A stretch of DNA of 40,407 bases from DATKDU01 sp035512595. Its GTDB lineage: Bacteria > Planctomycetota > Planctomycetia > Pirellulales > Pirellulaceae. This document shows, piece after piece, positions 15,801-24,235 of the stretch (positions are counted from its first letter, which is position 1; each line of letters starts with the position of its first letter). The position numbers were made by a program, and so were the translations under genes. Below the pieces are notes generated by a model that saw only the letters and a list, made by a program, of their open reading frames with translations, ran no database searches and was not told where the DNA came from. The stretch is taken from NCBI GenBank assembly GCA_035512595.1, contig DATKDU010000011.1:1-40407 (forward strand), read 5' to 3'.

Positions 15801-17990
15801 GAGCACGAGCCGCAGGTGATTGTCCCAGTCGCGAAAGCCAAAGACGATGCCGCCGGCCTGATTGCCCCTCGATTGCACGGCCGCTTGGAGCCGAAAGTCG
15901 GCAATTGCCGGCGAAGCGTGCAAGAGAGCCGTGGCACGCAGCTCGCCGATCTGCGGCATTCCGGACACAGCCAAATGACCGTCTTCCACGCGCCACTCGA
16001 CATTCCCGAGCCCGAAGACAAAATCGGTCTGTTCCCAGAAAGCCAATCCTGGGTTTTCAAAGTCGGCGCGAATGCCGTCGCTCGCGGCGTAGGTTGCCGC
16101 CAGCCGCTGGGTCAGCGGCGGCTGAACGCCGGCCGCTTCGCAGATTTCAATTTCGCCGATTTCCACCTGGCGCGATCGCTCGCCGGCGGTGGAAAGGAAT
16201 TGCAACTTTACAAAGCTCGCGTCTGTCTTCGCCAATGCAAACGCCTGCCGGGTCTCGCGTTCGTCCGCCTGGAATTTTCCCAGCGAGCGGAAGGGACCGC
16301 TCGCATCGTCCGCCACTAGCACCTCGAATTGTCCCAGCCCGGAGCGGCGGTCGATCGTCAGCCGATCGAAGGTCGCCCGCGACTTGCCGAGGAATGAGAG
16401 GGTCGCTTCCTGCGGCAAGTTGCCGCTGGGGGACCATCCGTCCGCTCCGCTGACGCCGTCGTTGAGCCGCTGCTGCGAGCCCTTCTGCCGCGCCGACGAC
16501 ACCTGCTCAATGACGCCGCCGGCCAGGCGATGAGCGAGGTTGCTGTCCAGCGGCGCGTCGGCGGCCGGCGGGTAAGCGCCGCTCGTGGTGAGCAGTGCCG
16601 CATAGTGAGCGAGCACGGCACGCACGTGCTGGCCATTGTTCGAAAGGGGCGCAACTTTCAGGACCCGCCCGCCGTGCGATACCAGTACCAGCTTGGCGTT
16701 GAAATTCGGTCCGTAAATGCTCGGCATTCCCCAGCGAATTTGATAGAGGTCGAGATCGTGCGTTTCGGCCAGCTCGCGGACCGGGGCAGATTTATCCGCC
16801 CGAACGACGGCCAGCGTCTGAAGCTTGCCGCCATACTCCTTGCCGATAGACGCCAATTCGGCCCAGTGCGGCCCGTCCTGCGGCTCGAAGGCGACGACCA
16901 TAAGGGTCGGTTTTTCGCCGAAACGGATCGTTGCCGGGGCGGCGTCTTTCACGCGCGTCGCCGGAAAGGGGACTGCCGGCGGAAAGTCATCGACCGGCCC
17001 GGCAGGAATGCCATCCGCCGGCCTGGCGATCTCCTCGTGGATTTTTGCCGCCAGCATGCCGGTCGTTTCCAGCGGCGAAGCGCCGTTGATCCACCACGCC
17101 TGCCGACCGCGGCCGACGACGATGTATGCCGGGAGATAGTAGCCCCCCTGCATGTACTGCTGATAGAAGTCAGCCCGATCGTCGAGCAGCACCGGCCAGG
17201 TCGGCTTGTGCGTCTTGATGAAAGCGTCGAGCTGTGCCAGATCGTCCCCTTCGTCGATCGCGATCGACACGATGCTCAGGCCGCGGGAGGCATACCTCTG
17301 GTCGAGAGCCCGAGCCGTCTGTGCCGCAAAGGCGGCCGTCGCGTGGCTGGCCCGAAATACCTGGATGGCGACAACTTGCCCCGGCTCAGCCAAGGGGCTT
17401 ACCCACTGCGGCCGGTCGACGCGCGGCAGTGCAAATCCAGGCGCCGACTGGTAGAGTTGCTTTGGTTCCTCCGCCGCCGCGGCGGTGAGCTGCTTGTCGT
17501 CGATCGGTTTGCCGGCCAGCAGCCCCCGGACGATCTCCACCTGCGCCAACTGCTGCTCAGCCACGGTCCGCTGCTGCTGGTAGCTTTTGTCGCTGGGTTT
17601 CAGCTTGACCAGCTCGACCGAGTCGGCAACAAACTGCTTCAAATGCGCCGCCGCTTCGTCGAGCTTCACCGCCTGGACCGCTTCATCCGCCGCGTTTTTG
17701 GCCTTGATTGCCGAGTTATGGTAGCTGTTCAGCCGCAGCGTAGGGACCTGCTTGAGCAGGTCCTGCGCTCGTTTGTGGGCCGGGTCGCCGGCCTTGACCT
17801 CCTTGGCCGTTTTCTCGAAGGCGTCGAGCAGCTTTCGCGTTTCGGCAAATTCGCCGCCGTTCAGCTTGCCGACGATGCCGTTGAATTCGTCAATCAGCGC
17901 TGCTTCATCGGCGGCGACCGGCGATTGGATTGGCAGGAGCAACAACCAAATCAGTGCAGCGAGCCGGATAGGAGAATTGCCGAGGCGCAT
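12879..17990 (-). CDS. Giant exported Trx-like / discoidin-like / double-VWA protein
   Basis: A 1703-residue protein with a signal peptide (AALIWLLLLPIQSPVAADE) and a good AGGAAAG ribosome site before the ATG at 17990. In approximate order: a helical region (30-170); a thioredoxin-like domain (195-325) and a second (355-480), neither with CxxC; a discoidin-like domain (488-630, GWSPSGNLPQEATLSFLG); a LamG/DUF1080-like jelly roll (640-830, GIVFGFRDWDNHLRLVLVQG); a second discoidin-like domain (845-1000); a PPC-like EPNDDVAAANPL region (about 1022-1090); VWA1 with a complete MIDAS (DTSGSMGG near 1132, NTALYEAL, LLSDGMN); VWA2 (FDSSDSM near 1442, VLVSDGVETCGG); and a beta-sandwich tail (LLPGTYRVRL). 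VWA domains bind partners through a metal. The function is unknown, and the domain combination suggests an adhesive or assembly role. It leads a four-gene operon. Confidence 0.85.
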   Translation of the reverse strand: MRLGNSPIRLAALIWLLLLPIQSPVAADEAALIDEFNGIVGKLNGGEFAETRKLLDAFEKTAKEVKAGDPAHKRAQDLLKQVPTLRLNSYHNSAIKAKNAADEAVQAVKLDEAAAHLKQFVADSVELVKLKPSDKSYQQQRTVAEQQLAQVEIVRGLLAGKPIDDKQLTAAAAEEPKQLYQSAPGFALPRVDRPQWVSPLAEPGQVVAIQVFRASHATAAFAAQTARALDQRYASRGLSIVSIAIDEGDDLAQLDAFIKTHKPTWPVLLDDRADFYQQYMQGGYYLPAYIVVGRGRQAWWINGASPLETTGMLAAKIHEEIARPADGIPAGPVDDFPPAVPFPATRVKDAAPATIRFGEKPTLMVVAFEPQDGPHWAELASIGKEYGGKLQTLAVVRADKSAPVRELAETHDLDLYQIRWGMPSIYGPNFNAKLVLVSHGGRVLKVAPLSNNGQHVRAVLAHYAALLTTSGAYPPAADAPLDSNLAHRLAGGVIEQVSSARQKGSQQRLNDGVSGADGWSPSGNLPQEATLSFLGKSRATFDRLTIDRRSGLGQFEVLVADDASGPFRSLGKFQADERETRQAFALAKTDASFVKLQFLSTAGERSRQVEIGEIEICEAAGVQPPLTQRLAATYAASDGIRADFENPGLAFWEQTDFVFGLGNVEWRVEDGHLAVSGMPQIGELRATALLHASPAIADFRLQAAVQSRGNQAGGIVFGFRDWDNHLRLVLVQGHVQTGRSAGNSIRLERLRQGRLEVLGVHGEAFPHGEPIRLEIQRQGEKVAVKAQDKVLFALDGVAAEAGRIGFCASGGGGFDVDEINLMPLAANAPWNVPPPSPLSTAAGASLVWLSSQGDDQHPEAWASNLLRNPIFAPPAAWEASRVGQDLPEAVFAFRDHAEVTVQGVEFQLPASTGAEAGNLARKVEVLAASDSPLAAGAFRTLGQFALEARSGPQKFALKAPAACRYLKLRLLENGGGEKFALARFDVQVDGNSLTSGPTADRQATGREEAQQQFATAADDVEQEPNDDVAAANPLRNAKSLDAAIHFGQSDFFRLPPPPAGKGLRTLRVALDALPWLRLKATLCDEGGAPLDPPLAQFAAGQHAEQTRPVAAGAKPPALLRVEMPAASLALILDTSGSMGGREEDVRAAVKSYLAGAAETERIEVIEFNTEVGVIGRLPDDREKVTEAIEQLGVRGNTALYEALLAGMERNQAVVLLSDGMNTVFKADFPDLCRRLGKQPVPIYVIGIGWDLHEYDANSGNTAYSLLSNLARQTGGQFYFSPESQQLEALYQQIAAEVRGQTRYRLRAEWEVSERTVELATIERRGSAHSRAFSLPLPPDLPELALGGGVRLGRGPKSAGMPPGGVDLAPVISHGRSPKPAIVSLPTFRESELASLPPRSIAGPRAALLPELIDLSVSYKPPKAGDPLLPPAVLPAFELIFDSSDSMKEPLENPKINVARKVMNDLTAALPADAQVGLRLYGHWGPWIARKADPMGAKVEWEDPRLNTDSDLVVPIGPVTARQRAELKRWIDWTQPRGKTPMVYSLLEARKDFSTDWKGPRTVILVSDGVETCGGKLEDLAKAYQGTGIDAVIHVVGFDIAGTDAEKQLREIAKIGRGDYYGAQNARQLSAALKAAAAAGAFTVYDDAGNVAARGTVNGGPVPLLPGTYRVRLSQVKAKELEISVTSGPPLRLNLREDGSLARP

Positions 17991-18457
17991 CGTTTCTTTC
18001 CTCAGGCGGAGTTGACGAAGTTTGTATGCTAAACTCTAGCTCGCTGTTCTTGCAAGCTCTGCGGGCTCACACAACCGCGTGCTGGTTCAATCTGCGATGC
18101 CTCAAGACACAGTGTCTGATAGACAAGGGGCCAAACGTCGCTCAGCAAAGCGATAGTGACACGTCGAGCGCTCCATCGACTTCGATCAGCAGTGTGGGGC
18201 GCGGCTCGGCATCCAAAACACGACCGGCACTTTTGACAACTCGGTCGAAAAGCGGAAAGGTGGAGCTGCCGGTCCTGGACGTCTGCGGACCAATGGAAAG
18301 CCAGGATCGCGACGGCTGTGCATGGAGTGCTCGCCTCGCTGATGGAGCGACACTCAAGGATGCAGTATTCTGGTGTAACGGCATTCGTGAGAAACCCGTC
18401 GTAGCCGCGTCACGGAGGGATGCGACGTCTGCTATTTGCACATCGCGGAGTGAGCAC
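17991..18457. other. Divergent spacer
   Basis: A 467-bp gap between the VWA operon and the rightward glycosidase candidate. The downstream frame is open from 18026, but that part lacks a signal peptide or family similarity, so I treat it as non-coding. It contains the 13-nt palindrome AGACAC-A-GTGTCT (18105-18117), a possible operator. I see no RNA gene. Confidence 0.4.
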
Positions 18458-20020
18458 ATGAGATGGCTTAAGATTTCGAGAGCGACGATCGCCGCCGCTG
18501 CGTGGCTGCTGCCTGGTTTGGCGGTTGTCGGACAGGCCGCCGAGCCGATCGACATCGGAGCTCGCCGCGAGCTGTTCGTGGATGACCACTTGATCGAATC
18601 GCTCCGCGATGCGCGGCGGCAGCTCCATCATCCGGTGCCGCGCCAGATCGCCATCGTGCATGATGCACCGTGGGAAGGAGCTGGCAGCGGATATCATTCG
18701 GTCATTCGCGATGGCGATCTGTACCGCATGTATTACCGCGGCTCGGCGCTGGGAGTGGAAGACGGCAAGCTGAAGCTGGGACGCGAGGTCTACTGCTATG
18801 CGGAGAGCCGGGACGGGATCACGTTCACCAAGCCGGACCTGGGGCTGCACGAGCACGCGCTAGCCAGCGGACACGGTTCCAAGCAGAACAACATTATCTG
18901 GACCGGCGTCGGCACCCACAACTTTGCTCCGTTTCTCGACTCGCGAGCCGACTGCCCGCCCCAGTCGCGATTCAAGGCACTCGGCGGCCTGGCGTCAGAA
19001 GGCGGCCTGTTCGCCTTTCACTCCGCCGACGGCATTCACTGGTCGCTGTTGCACGACAAGCCGGTGGTTACGAAGGGGGCGTTTGATTCGCAGAACCTTG
19101 CTTTCTGGGACGCCACGGCCGGCGTCTACCGGGCTTACTTCCGCACGTTCACGGAAGGGGTGACCACGGGCAAAGTGTGGAAGCCGGCCGGTTACCGGGC
19201 GATTCGCACGGCCACTTCGCGCGACTTCCTGACGTGGGAGAATGAAGCCGATCTGACCTATAAGGACTCCCCCGCCGAGCACCTCTATACCAATCAAGTC
19301 GCGCCCTACTTTCGCGCCCCGCACATCCTGATCGGCTTCCCGACTCGGTACATCGAACGAGGCTGGTCGGAGTCGATGCGGGCACTGCCGCAGCGCCAGG
19401 AGCGCGAGCAGCGGGCGGCGGCGCATCTACGATACGGAACGGCACTCACCGAGGGTTTGCTGATGGCCGGACGCGACGGAGTTCACTTCGAGCGCTGGAA
19501 CGAAGCCTTTCTGCGTCCTGGCCCCGAGCGCCCCGATACCTGGCTCTACGGACAACAATACATTGCCTGGCACGCCGTCGAAACCAAATCCTCGCTGCCG
19601 GGAGCCCCCAACGAACTGTCGCTATATGCCAGCGAAGGCTCCTGGCACGGCCAGGGCAACGCGATTCGCCGCTATACGTTGCGGCTGGACGGTTTCGTGT
19701 CCATCACGGCCCCGCTGAAGGGGGGCGAACTCCTCACCAGGCCGCTGACGTTCACTGGGGACCAACTGACGATCAACTTCGCCTCCTCGGCCGCGGGGGA
19801 CATCCGCGTCGAGATTCAAGACGCCGACGGCAAAGCACTGCCAGGGTTCGCGCTCGACGAATGCGAGCCCGCGTTTGGAGACAGCATCGACCGCACGGTC
19901 GCCTGGAAGAACGGCAGCGACGTCGGCAGCCTCTCCGGCAAACCGGTGCGGCTGCGGTTCGTGCTCCGCGACGCAGATTTGTACTCCTTGAAGTTCACGC
20001 ACCTGAAAGACGAGCCATGA
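18458..20020 (+). CDS. Secreted beta-propeller-type glycoside hydrolase candidate
   Basis: A 520-residue exported protein. The ATG at 18458 follows GGAG by 7 bases and opens a signal peptide (ATIAAAAWLLPGLAVVGQAA). The mature part begins IDIGARRELFVDDHLIE, a stretch common in planctomycete proteins related to GH32/GH43 five-bladed propellers. Blade-like repeats follow, such as YRMYYRG, YAESRDGITFTKPDLG, FHSADGIHWS and ATSRDFLTWE. After about residue 420 a beta-sandwich is likely (LTFTGDQLTINFASSAAGDI). I cannot assign a GH family or substrate. Its stop overlaps the ATG of the sialidase-like gene (ATGA, 20017-20020), so they are co-translated and probably act on the same glycan. Confidence 0.75.
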   Translation: MRWLKISRATIAAAAWLLPGLAVVGQAAEPIDIGARRELFVDDHLIESLRDARRQLHHPVPRQIAIVHDAPWEGAGSGYHSVIRDGDLYRMYYRGSALGVEDGKLKLGREVYCYAESRDGITFTKPDLGLHEHALASGHGSKQNNIIWTGVGTHNFAPFLDSRADCPPQSRFKALGGLASEGGLFAFHSADGIHWSLLHDKPVVTKGAFDSQNLAFWDATAGVYRAYFRTFTEGVTTGKVWKPAGYRAIRTATSRDFLTWENEADLTYKDSPAEHLYTNQVAPYFRAPHILIGFPTRYIERGWSESMRALPQRQEREQRAAAHLRYGTALTEGLLMAGRDGVHFERWNEAFLRPGPERPDTWLYGQQYIAWHAVETKSSLPGAPNELSLYASEGSWHGQGNAIRRYTLRLDGFVSITAPLKGGELLTRPLTFTGDQLTINFASSAAGDIRVEIQDADGKALPGFALDECEPAFGDSIDRTVAWKNGSDVGSLSGKPVRLRFVLRDADLYSLKFTHLKDEP

Positions 20021-21183
20021 GAGCGACACTGATCCTGGTTTTCTTGCTTGCCGCGCCAGCGTCCCTGAATGCTCAGTTAGCGCGGCAGCAGTGGGGCCAG
20101 CCGGCGGGTGAACATCGTATCCACCAGCGGGCCGAGTATTTGAAGGGCCTGCCGATGGGGCCTTTCGCCGTTCTTCCCAGCGGCGATCTGGTGACGGTGG
20201 AAGACGCAGGCAACGCCACGCATGCCATGATTTCGCGCGACGATGGAAAGACATGGGAGAAGATTCCCATCTTCGCGGAGCCCGATCGATTCCGGATCAG
20301 CTACGAGCGGGCGCTGGTTTGCACTCGGGAGGGAACGGTGATCGTGTCCTTCATGAATCTGGTCGAGCGCTCTGGCTGGGCCTGGGACAAGGCGCTTCAC
20401 GACTCGCCCGCCGCGAAGCTGCCGAATTACGTCGTCCGCAGCCACGACGGCGGCCGCACTTGGGAGACGCCGCAGAAAATGCACGACGACTGGACCGGCG
20501 CCGTCCGCGACATGATTCAGCTTGCCGATGGGTCGGTGGTGTTCACCAGCCAAATGATGCTGCACAACCCCGGCCGTCATGCGGTGGTGACATACGCTTC
20601 CGGCGACCAGGGACGGACGTGGAAGCGCAGCAACGTCATCGACCTGGGCGGGATCGGCCATCACGACGGCGCGATCGAAGCCAGCCTGGTCCAGCGCCAG
20701 GACGACAGCCTGCTCATGTTCATGCGGACCAACTGGGGCCGGCTCTGGCAGGCGGATTCGATCGACATGGGGCGCACCTGGCGTCCCCTTGGGCCGACCG
20801 GGCTGGATGCCAGTGCTGCGCCGCCGATCATGGAGCGGCTTGCCAGCGGAAGAATCGTCATCGCATGGAACCGATTCCATTGGCAGGGAACCGAAGACTA
20901 TCCGCCGGCCGGGGGCGACTTACAGTGGTCCGCCACGCGGACTTCAAATAACCGCCAGGAGCTTTCTCTCGCCTTCTCGCACGACGACGGCCGCACGTGG
21001 AGCCAACCGCAGGTTGTTGCCACGGTCGTTCCGAATGCCGACGGTGCTTATCCGCGCAAGGAGCTGTCGTATCCCTATCTGTTTGAACGTCGTCCGGGTG
21101 AAATCTGGCTGACAGCGTGGCGTTTTGGCGCGTTCCGCGTGAAGCTGCTGGAGAAGGACTTTGTGAGTGATCGCGGGCCTTGA
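20017..21183 (+). CDS. Sialidase-like secreted protein with five Asp-box motifs
   Basis: A 388-residue exported protein with a signal peptide (MRATLILVFLLAAPASLNAQ). It carries five Asp-box motifs (SxDxGxTW): SRDDGKTW, SHDGGRTW, SGDQGRTW, SIDMGRTW and SHDDGRTW. These mark a six-bladed propeller of the sialidase/BNR type. Many planctomycete members of this family act on substrates other than sialic acid or are uncharacterised, so exo-alpha-sialidase is a fold-level call. The start overlaps the previous stop by 4 bases. The gene ends only 2 bp before the stop of the convergent sulfatase gene, leaving no room for a separate terminator. Confidence 0.83.
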   Translation: MRATLILVFLLAAPASLNAQLARQQWGQPAGEHRIHQRAEYLKGLPMGPFAVLPSGDLVTVEDAGNATHAMISRDDGKTWEKIPIFAEPDRFRISYERALVCTREGTVIVSFMNLVERSGWAWDKALHDSPAAKLPNYVVRSHDGGRTWETPQKMHDDWTGAVRDMIQLADGSVVFTSQMMLHNPGRHAVVTYASGDQGRTWKRSNVIDLGGIGHHDGAIEASLVQRQDDSLLMFMRTNWGRLWQADSIDMGRTWRPLGPTGLDASAAPPIMERLASGRIVIAWNRFHWQGTEDYPPAGGDLQWSATRTSNNRQELSLAFSHDDGRTWSQPQVVATVVPNADGAYPRKELSYPYLFERRPGEIWLTAWRFGAFRVKLLEKDFVSDRGP

Positions 21184-21185
21184 GA

Positions 21186-22628
21186 TCATTGACGCCCCGA
21201 AGTTGCGCCACTTACCTTGGCCTTCTTGCCTTTACCGGCCTTCGCCGGCGCGCCTTTGCCACGAGTTGTTGGCAGCTCCGGGGCGTCGGCCTTGGGCAAT
21301 AGCCTGGCCAGTTCCGCTTTTTTGGCGGCGTGCTCGGCCGAGCCGGCGAGATTCGTGTATTCGTGCGGGTCGCCCGCGCTATGATACAGCTCTTCGTCGC
21401 CATTGGCGTAGCGAATGTACCGCCAATCTTCCGTTCGCACGGCATGATTCTTGAAGCCGTGCGTCGTGATCGCCGGGACTTCCCAAGCGGCATGCGGGTT
21501 CTTGAGCAGGGGCGAGAGGTCGCGCCCCTCCAGGTGCGGTGGAGCCTGGACGCCAGTCAGCGCGCAGAGCGTGGGATAGATGCAGGTGTAATCGACCGGC
21601 CGGGCGCAAGTCGTCTTGGGCTGCGTCACGCCGGGCGCTTTCCACACCAAGACGGTCCGCGTCGGCTCTTCCCAGAGGGCGAACTTGCGCCAGTGCGACT
21701 TCTCCCCCAGGCTCCAGCCGTGATCGCTCCACAGGCAGACGATGGTGTTGTCGCGGTGCGGCGATTTCTCGAGACCATCGAGCAGCCGGCCGACCTGCGA
21801 GTCGCAGAAGGCGATCGTCGCCAGGTAGGCCTGCACGGCCTCCTTCCAGCGGCCGGAGGCGACGATTTGCGCGTGGTCCCCTTCGGGCCGGGCCATGCGG
21901 ACGCCCGAGGGCGGGACATCGCTCAGGTCGTCCTCGCGATGCGGCGGCAACTGGATCGACTCCAGCGGAAACATGTCGAACCATTTTTTGGGGACGCTGA
22001 AGGGCATGTGCGGCTTCACCAGGCCAACGGCCAAAAAGAACGGCTTGTCGCTGGTCTCCTCGAGCCGCTTCAGGGCGTAGCTGACGACCTTGTAGTCGGG
22101 CATTTCTTCGTCGCGGTTGGCCAGCGGGCCAAACTTGATTCCGCCGACGCCGTCGTCCTTGGCGGATGGATGGAGCTCAAGGCCGCCGCCGGCGCCGGGA
22201 CAGTAGTCCGTCCACTCGCCGCCGCGGTCGCTGGCGCCGTGATAGATCTTGCCGGCGCCGTAGACGCGGTAGCCGGCCCGGAAGAAATGCGAATTGAGCA
22301 GCTTCTCCTCGCTGATTCCCGGCCGCCAATTCTGGCCGTTGAGGTAGCAGCCCGTGCTGCTGGGCCGCAGGCCCGACATCAGCGACGCCCGCGAGGGATT
22401 GCAGGCGGGGGCCGTGCAGTAGGCTTTCGTGAAGCTGACTCCTTGCCCTGCCAGCCGGTCGATGTTGGGTGTCTTCGTCTGCGGATGAACACCCAGATGG
22501 CCGACCCAGTGATTCAGGTCGTCGATCGCAATGAACAAGACGTTGGGGCGATCGGCGGCGGACAGCGATGTCGCCAAGAGCGTTGCCGTCGTCCAGACCG
22601 CGGTCAGCAGGAGGGCTCGCAGGTTCAT
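21186..22628 (-). CDS. Secreted sulfatase, iduronate-2-sulfatase-like
   Basis: A 480-residue type I (formylglycine) sulfatase. A signal peptide (ALLLTAVWTTATLLATSLSA) precedes the metal-site aspartates of AIDDLNHWVGHLG. The maturation motif is CNPSR, with Cys76 to be converted to formylglycine. The stretches YCTAPACNPSRASLMSGLRP, GCYLNGQNWRP and LWSDHGWSLGEKSHWRKF fit the iduronate-2-sulfatase/choline-sulfatase-like group. The C-terminus ends in a Lys/Gly-rich tail (KAGKGKKAK). The ATG at 22628 was chosen for the signal peptide; longer in-frame reading reaches into the preceding sulfatase gene. It lies 25 bp after that gene. The true substrate cannot be read from sequence. Confidence 0.88.
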   Translation of the reverse strand: MNLRALLLTAVWTTATLLATSLSAADRPNVLFIAIDDLNHWVGHLGVHPQTKTPNIDRLAGQGVSFTKAYCTAPACNPSRASLMSGLRPSSTGCYLNGQNWRPGISEEKLLNSHFFRAGYRVYGAGKIYHGASDRGGEWTDYCPGAGGGLELHPSAKDDGVGGIKFGPLANRDEEMPDYKVVSYALKRLEETSDKPFFLAVGLVKPHMPFSVPKKWFDMFPLESIQLPPHREDDLSDVPPSGVRMARPEGDHAQIVASGRWKEAVQAYLATIAFCDSQVGRLLDGLEKSPHRDNTIVCLWSDHGWSLGEKSHWRKFALWEEPTRTVLVWKAPGVTQPKTTCARPVDYTCIYPTLCALTGVQAPPHLEGRDLSPLLKNPHAAWEVPAITTHGFKNHAVRTEDWRYIRYANGDEELYHSAGDPHEYTNLAGSAEHAAKKAELARLLPKADAPELPTTRGKGAPAKAGKGKKAKVSGATSGRQ

Positions 22629-22653
22629 TTTCGCACCTTTCGCACTTGACGTG

Positions 22654-24123
22654 TCACTTCGCCTTCTTACCGGCGCCGGCCTTGCGCTGTCGGTCAAGGT
22701 AGGTCTTAAATTCCCAGCGATCCTTCCACTCTTGCAGGTACGGCGCGTACGCAGGCGCATCGTACCAGAAGATTGATTCGGGGTCTGGCGGCGAGACCTT
22801 GCCGCCGGGATAGTCTCGCCCCGCGAAGCTCGCATCGACTGCGCCATCGAACGCCAGCAGATCGCGTTTCATGCGCGCGAAGACTTCCGGCTGCTCACCG
22901 CTCACGTCGCGCGACTCCTGCGGGTCGTCGATCAGGTCGTAAAGCTCAAATGCCCCGCTGCGGCGGTTGTCGCTGAGCAGTTTGTAGCGATTGTCAATCA
23001 GCGCTAGCTTCTGGCCAAAGCGAAACGGGATGGGCTGCGATCGCTCTGCGATTTCGGCGGTCAGCAGCGGCCTGAGGCTGATTCCATCGAGCGGTTTCAC
23101 AAACACGTCGTCCGGCAAGCCCAACAGGTCGGCAACGGTGGGAAACAGGTCCATCGTGCAAGCAGGAAAGCTCGTCACGCGCGGCTGAATGACGGCCGGC
23201 CATTCGATGATGCCAGGGACGCGCAGGCCCCCTTCGTACACGGAGCCCTTGTTGCCACGCAGGCCGCCGACCGTTTCGGGTCTGATTCCCGGCAGGCCGC
23301 CGTTATCGCTGCAAAACACCAGCAGCGTGTCGTCGGCGAGCTGAAACTCGCGCAGCTTCGCGCGCAAGGTGCCGACGGCGCGGTCCATCGCCACCAACTC
23401 GCCATAATGGTTGGCGGAAGCGTCATTGAGTGCGAGGAATGCCGCTTTGTCCGCATCGAGCGCTTTGAATGGGCTGTGCGGCGTGCCGAACCAGACGACG
23501 GCAAACATCGGCTTGCCACTGCCGCGGTGTTTGTCGAGGAATTTGACCGCCTCGGCGACGGCGATCTCGGACGAGTCGCCGTGAAACTGTTCGATTTCTC
23601 CAGAGCGGCTCATGAGCGGATCGACGTCGTAGAAATTCGTTACCGACACCCACTCGTCGAAGCCGAAAGCGCCGGGGCTGCGCGGATCGCCTTTCAGGAT
23701 CGGCGCCCCGGGGCCCTTGAACCCATTGAGATGCCACTTGCCGAAGTGTCCCGTGACGTAGCCCGCTCCTTTCAGCGCCTGGGCGATCGTCCGCTCCTGG
23801 GGTCGCAGCGCGTAACCGTGCGTGAGCACGCCGGTGCGGTCGGGGGAACGGCCCGTCAGTACGCTCGCGCGCGTCGGAGAACAGACCGGACAGCCGGCAT
23901 AGAACCGCTCCAGCCGCAAACCATTGGCCGCCATCGCATCTAGGTTTGGCGTCTTGAGCACGGGGTGGTTGCGATACCCAGTCTGCCCCCAGCCCATGTC
24001 ATCGGCCATGACGAAGACGATATGGGGCTTCGATGCCGCAGCGGCATCAGCTACGGCACTGTGCGTCACGATCAAGAGCGACGCAAGGTTGATGACGCTG
24101 AACAATCGCAAGGGACACCTCAC
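22654..24123 (-). CDS. Secreted arylsulfatase (CSPTR)
   Basis: A 489-residue type I sulfatase. After a hydrophobic leader (FSVINLASLLIVTHSAVADA) it has FVMADDMGWGQTGYRNHP and the formylglycine motif CSPTR (Cys81), then GHFGKWHLNG and FCSDNGGLPGI, the second part of the metal site. It is closest in pattern to arylsulfatase A/GALNS-like enzymes and resembles the next sulfatase upstream (shared LERFYA and GHFGKWH layout), which suggests an old duplication. The start is taken as a GTG at 24123; no strong ribosome site is visible, so it could begin a few codons later. The tail is basic (RKAGAGKKAK). A 112-bp gap separates it from the upstream sulfatase, so it may have its own promoter. Confidence 0.86.
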   Translation of the reverse strand: MRCPLRLFSVINLASLLIVTHSAVADAAAASKPHIVFVMADDMGWGQTGYRNHPVLKTPNLDAMAANGLRLERFYAGCPVCSPTRASVLTGRSPDRTGVLTHGYALRPQERTIAQALKGAGYVTGHFGKWHLNGFKGPGAPILKGDPRSPGAFGFDEWVSVTNFYDVDPLMSRSGEIEQFHGDSSEIAVAEAVKFLDKHRGSGKPMFAVVWFGTPHSPFKALDADKAAFLALNDASANHYGELVAMDRAVGTLRAKLREFQLADDTLLVFCSDNGGLPGIRPETVGGLRGNKGSVYEGGLRVPGIIEWPAVIQPRVTSFPACTMDLFPTVADLLGLPDDVFVKPLDGISLRPLLTAEIAERSQPIPFRFGQKLALIDNRYKLLSDNRRSGAFELYDLIDDPQESRDVSGEQPEVFARMKRDLLAFDGAVDASFAGRDYPGGKVSPPDPESIFWYDAPAYAPYLQEWKDRWEFKTYLDRQRKAGAGKKAK

Positions 24124-24235
24124 TTTGCCGTTGAGTCCTCAAATCTCAGCCCAGCGGCTGCGTGAGGAGCACGTGACGATTGCCGAAATCCTGTCAGCCA
24201 AAGAGCATCATTGCACGTGTATTTCATCGTTGGAG
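24124..24235. promoter_or_regulatory. Gap between sulfatase genes with paired CACGTG sites
   Basis: This 112-bp gap is the only sizeable one in the sulfatase series. It contains CACGTG at 24170-24175 and 24214-24219, 44 bp apart, upstream of the sulfatase starting at 24123. CACGTG is not rare in this GC-rich window, so an operator role is speculative. Confidence 0.2.

Noticed and set aside
16530..18032. 500-codon open frame antisense to the 5' part of the VWA gene
   Set aside because: Same artefact. The minus-strand gene has a signal peptide and recognisable domains.
18026..18457. 144-residue N-terminal extension of the propeller-type gene
   Set aside because: The signal peptide and GGAG ribosome site point to 18458, and the extension looks random.
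24170..24219. Paired CACGTG as a specific operator
   Set aside because: The hexamer occurs several more times inside genes of this window at about the expected rate, so two copies here are weak evidence.
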